A stretch of 64,000 bases of DNA from Mesorhizobium sp. LMG 17147 (lineage in GTDB: Bacteria > Pseudomonadota > Alphaproteobacteria > Rhizobiales > Rhizobiaceae), in contig NZ_JANCTC010000002.1 of assembly GCF_024297145.1 (NCBI RefSeq), positions 186,001 to 250,000 on the forward strand, written 5' to 3'. Positions 63,593 to 64,000 of the stretch are shown here, piece after piece. A model generated the notes under the pieces. The model saw only the letters and a list, made by a program, of their open reading frames with translations, had not been told where the DNA came from and did not search any database. A program made the position numbers and the translations under genes. Each line of letters begins with the position of its first letter. The stretch's first letter is position 1.

Positions 63593-64000
63593 CTAGGCTT
63601 TGCTGGCGAGCCAGATGACGTGGCGTGCGCCACGCTTTCCGTTGGCGCGGGTCTTGATCTCCTCGACCGTGAAGCTCGCCTGCTTGAGCCGCCGGGTGAA
63701 GCCTGCGTCAGGGCCTTGCGACCAGACCGCCAGCACACCGCCGGGCTTGAGAGCTGCTCTCGCGCTGTTCAGGCCGCCGCCGCTGTAGAGCGCGTCGTTG
63801 CCCTTGTAGACGATGCCCTCGGGGCCGTTGTCGACGTCGAGCAGGATCGCGTCCCAGGCCGAAGCTTGCGATCGGATGAGCTGACCGACATCGGCCTCAC
63901 GAATGCTGACGCGCGGGTCGTCAAGGCAGCCGCCGAACAGCTCGGCCATCGGGCCCCGAGCCCAAATCACGACTGCCGGCACCAGTTCGGCAACGGTGAC
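63593..64000 (-). CDS. Spermidine synthase-like methyltransferase, 5' part outside window
   Basis: The last 136 codons of a Rossmann methyltransferase/spermidine-synthase-like protein: VAELVPAVV with an acidic loop, then DPRVSIREADVGQ and DAILLDVDNGPEG are SAM-fold motifs. The gene continues beyond 64000. Whether it is a polyamine synthase or a methyltransferase cannot be told without the N-terminus. Confidence 0.85.
   Translation of the reverse strand, partial: VTVAELVPAVVIWARGPMAELFGGCLDDPRVSIREADVGQLIRSQASAWDAILLDVDNGPEGIVYKGNDALYSGGGLNSARAALKPGGVLAVWSQGPDAGFTRRLKQASFTVEEIKTRANGKRGARHVIWLASKA

Overview
The window is a chromosomal stretch of an alphaproteobacterium of the Rhizobiales, most probably a Mesorhizobium or close relative. 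The evidence is high-GC coding with gcc/ggc/ctg-rich codons, an alphaproteobacterial general stress response locus (phyR-nepR-ecfG), several HWE-type histidine kinases, the aerobic cobaltochelatase pair cobS-cobT, a single-ATPase-domain XylG and the pstB-phoU-phoB order. The genus is inferred from remembered gene content, not from a database search. No phage, conjugation, CRISPR, rRNA or nodulation genes were seen. There is one intact tRNA gene, tRNA-Arg(CCT).

Layout. 1-1932: end of the phosphate operon (pstB partial, phoU, phoB). 1942-6834: divergent ROK repressor and xylFHG-type sugar ABC transporter, with a palindromic operator over the transporter promoter. 6964-18908: a general stress response hub: three HWE histidine kinases (one frameshifted), PhyR, NepR, sigma-EcfG, a lone receiver protein, and several small envelope or membrane proteins (DUF1328, DUF883, holin-X-like, a 57-residue membrane peptide, a three-repeat PRC-barrel protein) plus a lipid kinase. 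I find consensus sigma-EcfG promoters (GGAAC, 16 bases, CGTT) correctly placed and oriented before most of these genes. 18960-26799: catabolic genes (PMH-like sulfatase, MhqO/MhqD pair, dipeptidase, TetR plus amine oxidase) ending in a decayed aminotransferase. 26878-33383: a second stress-type cluster (Hsp20, DUF2267, PEBP, phosphoribosyltransferase plus hydrolase, FAD/Rieske oxidoreductase with an unknown partner), headed on one side by another sigma-EcfG-like site.

34410-43753 is bounded by a 49-nt degraded 3' fragment of tRNA-Arg(CCT) on the left and the intact tRNA-Arg(CCT) on the right, in the same orientation. That is the geometry left by an element integrating at the 3' end of a tRNA gene. 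Inside are a hydrolase, an adenylate-cyclase/TPR protein, a large hybrid histidine kinase, a broken VOC gene, LysR with SDR, and a RidA-like protein. No integrase remains.

43801-64000 is mostly conserved core: HxlR/DUF1330 with a clear operator, M20 amidohydrolase, D,D-carboxypeptidase, a COG0523 metallochaperone, a 154-bp palindromic repeat, TusA-like protein, L,D-transpeptidase, accA, a small membrane gene overlapping xerD, aroK-aroB-CorC/HlyC (lacking DUF21), a Phd/PIN toxin-antitoxin pair with twin palindromes, bolA, a J-domain protein, cobS-cobT, a phytase-like esterase and a partial methyltransferase.
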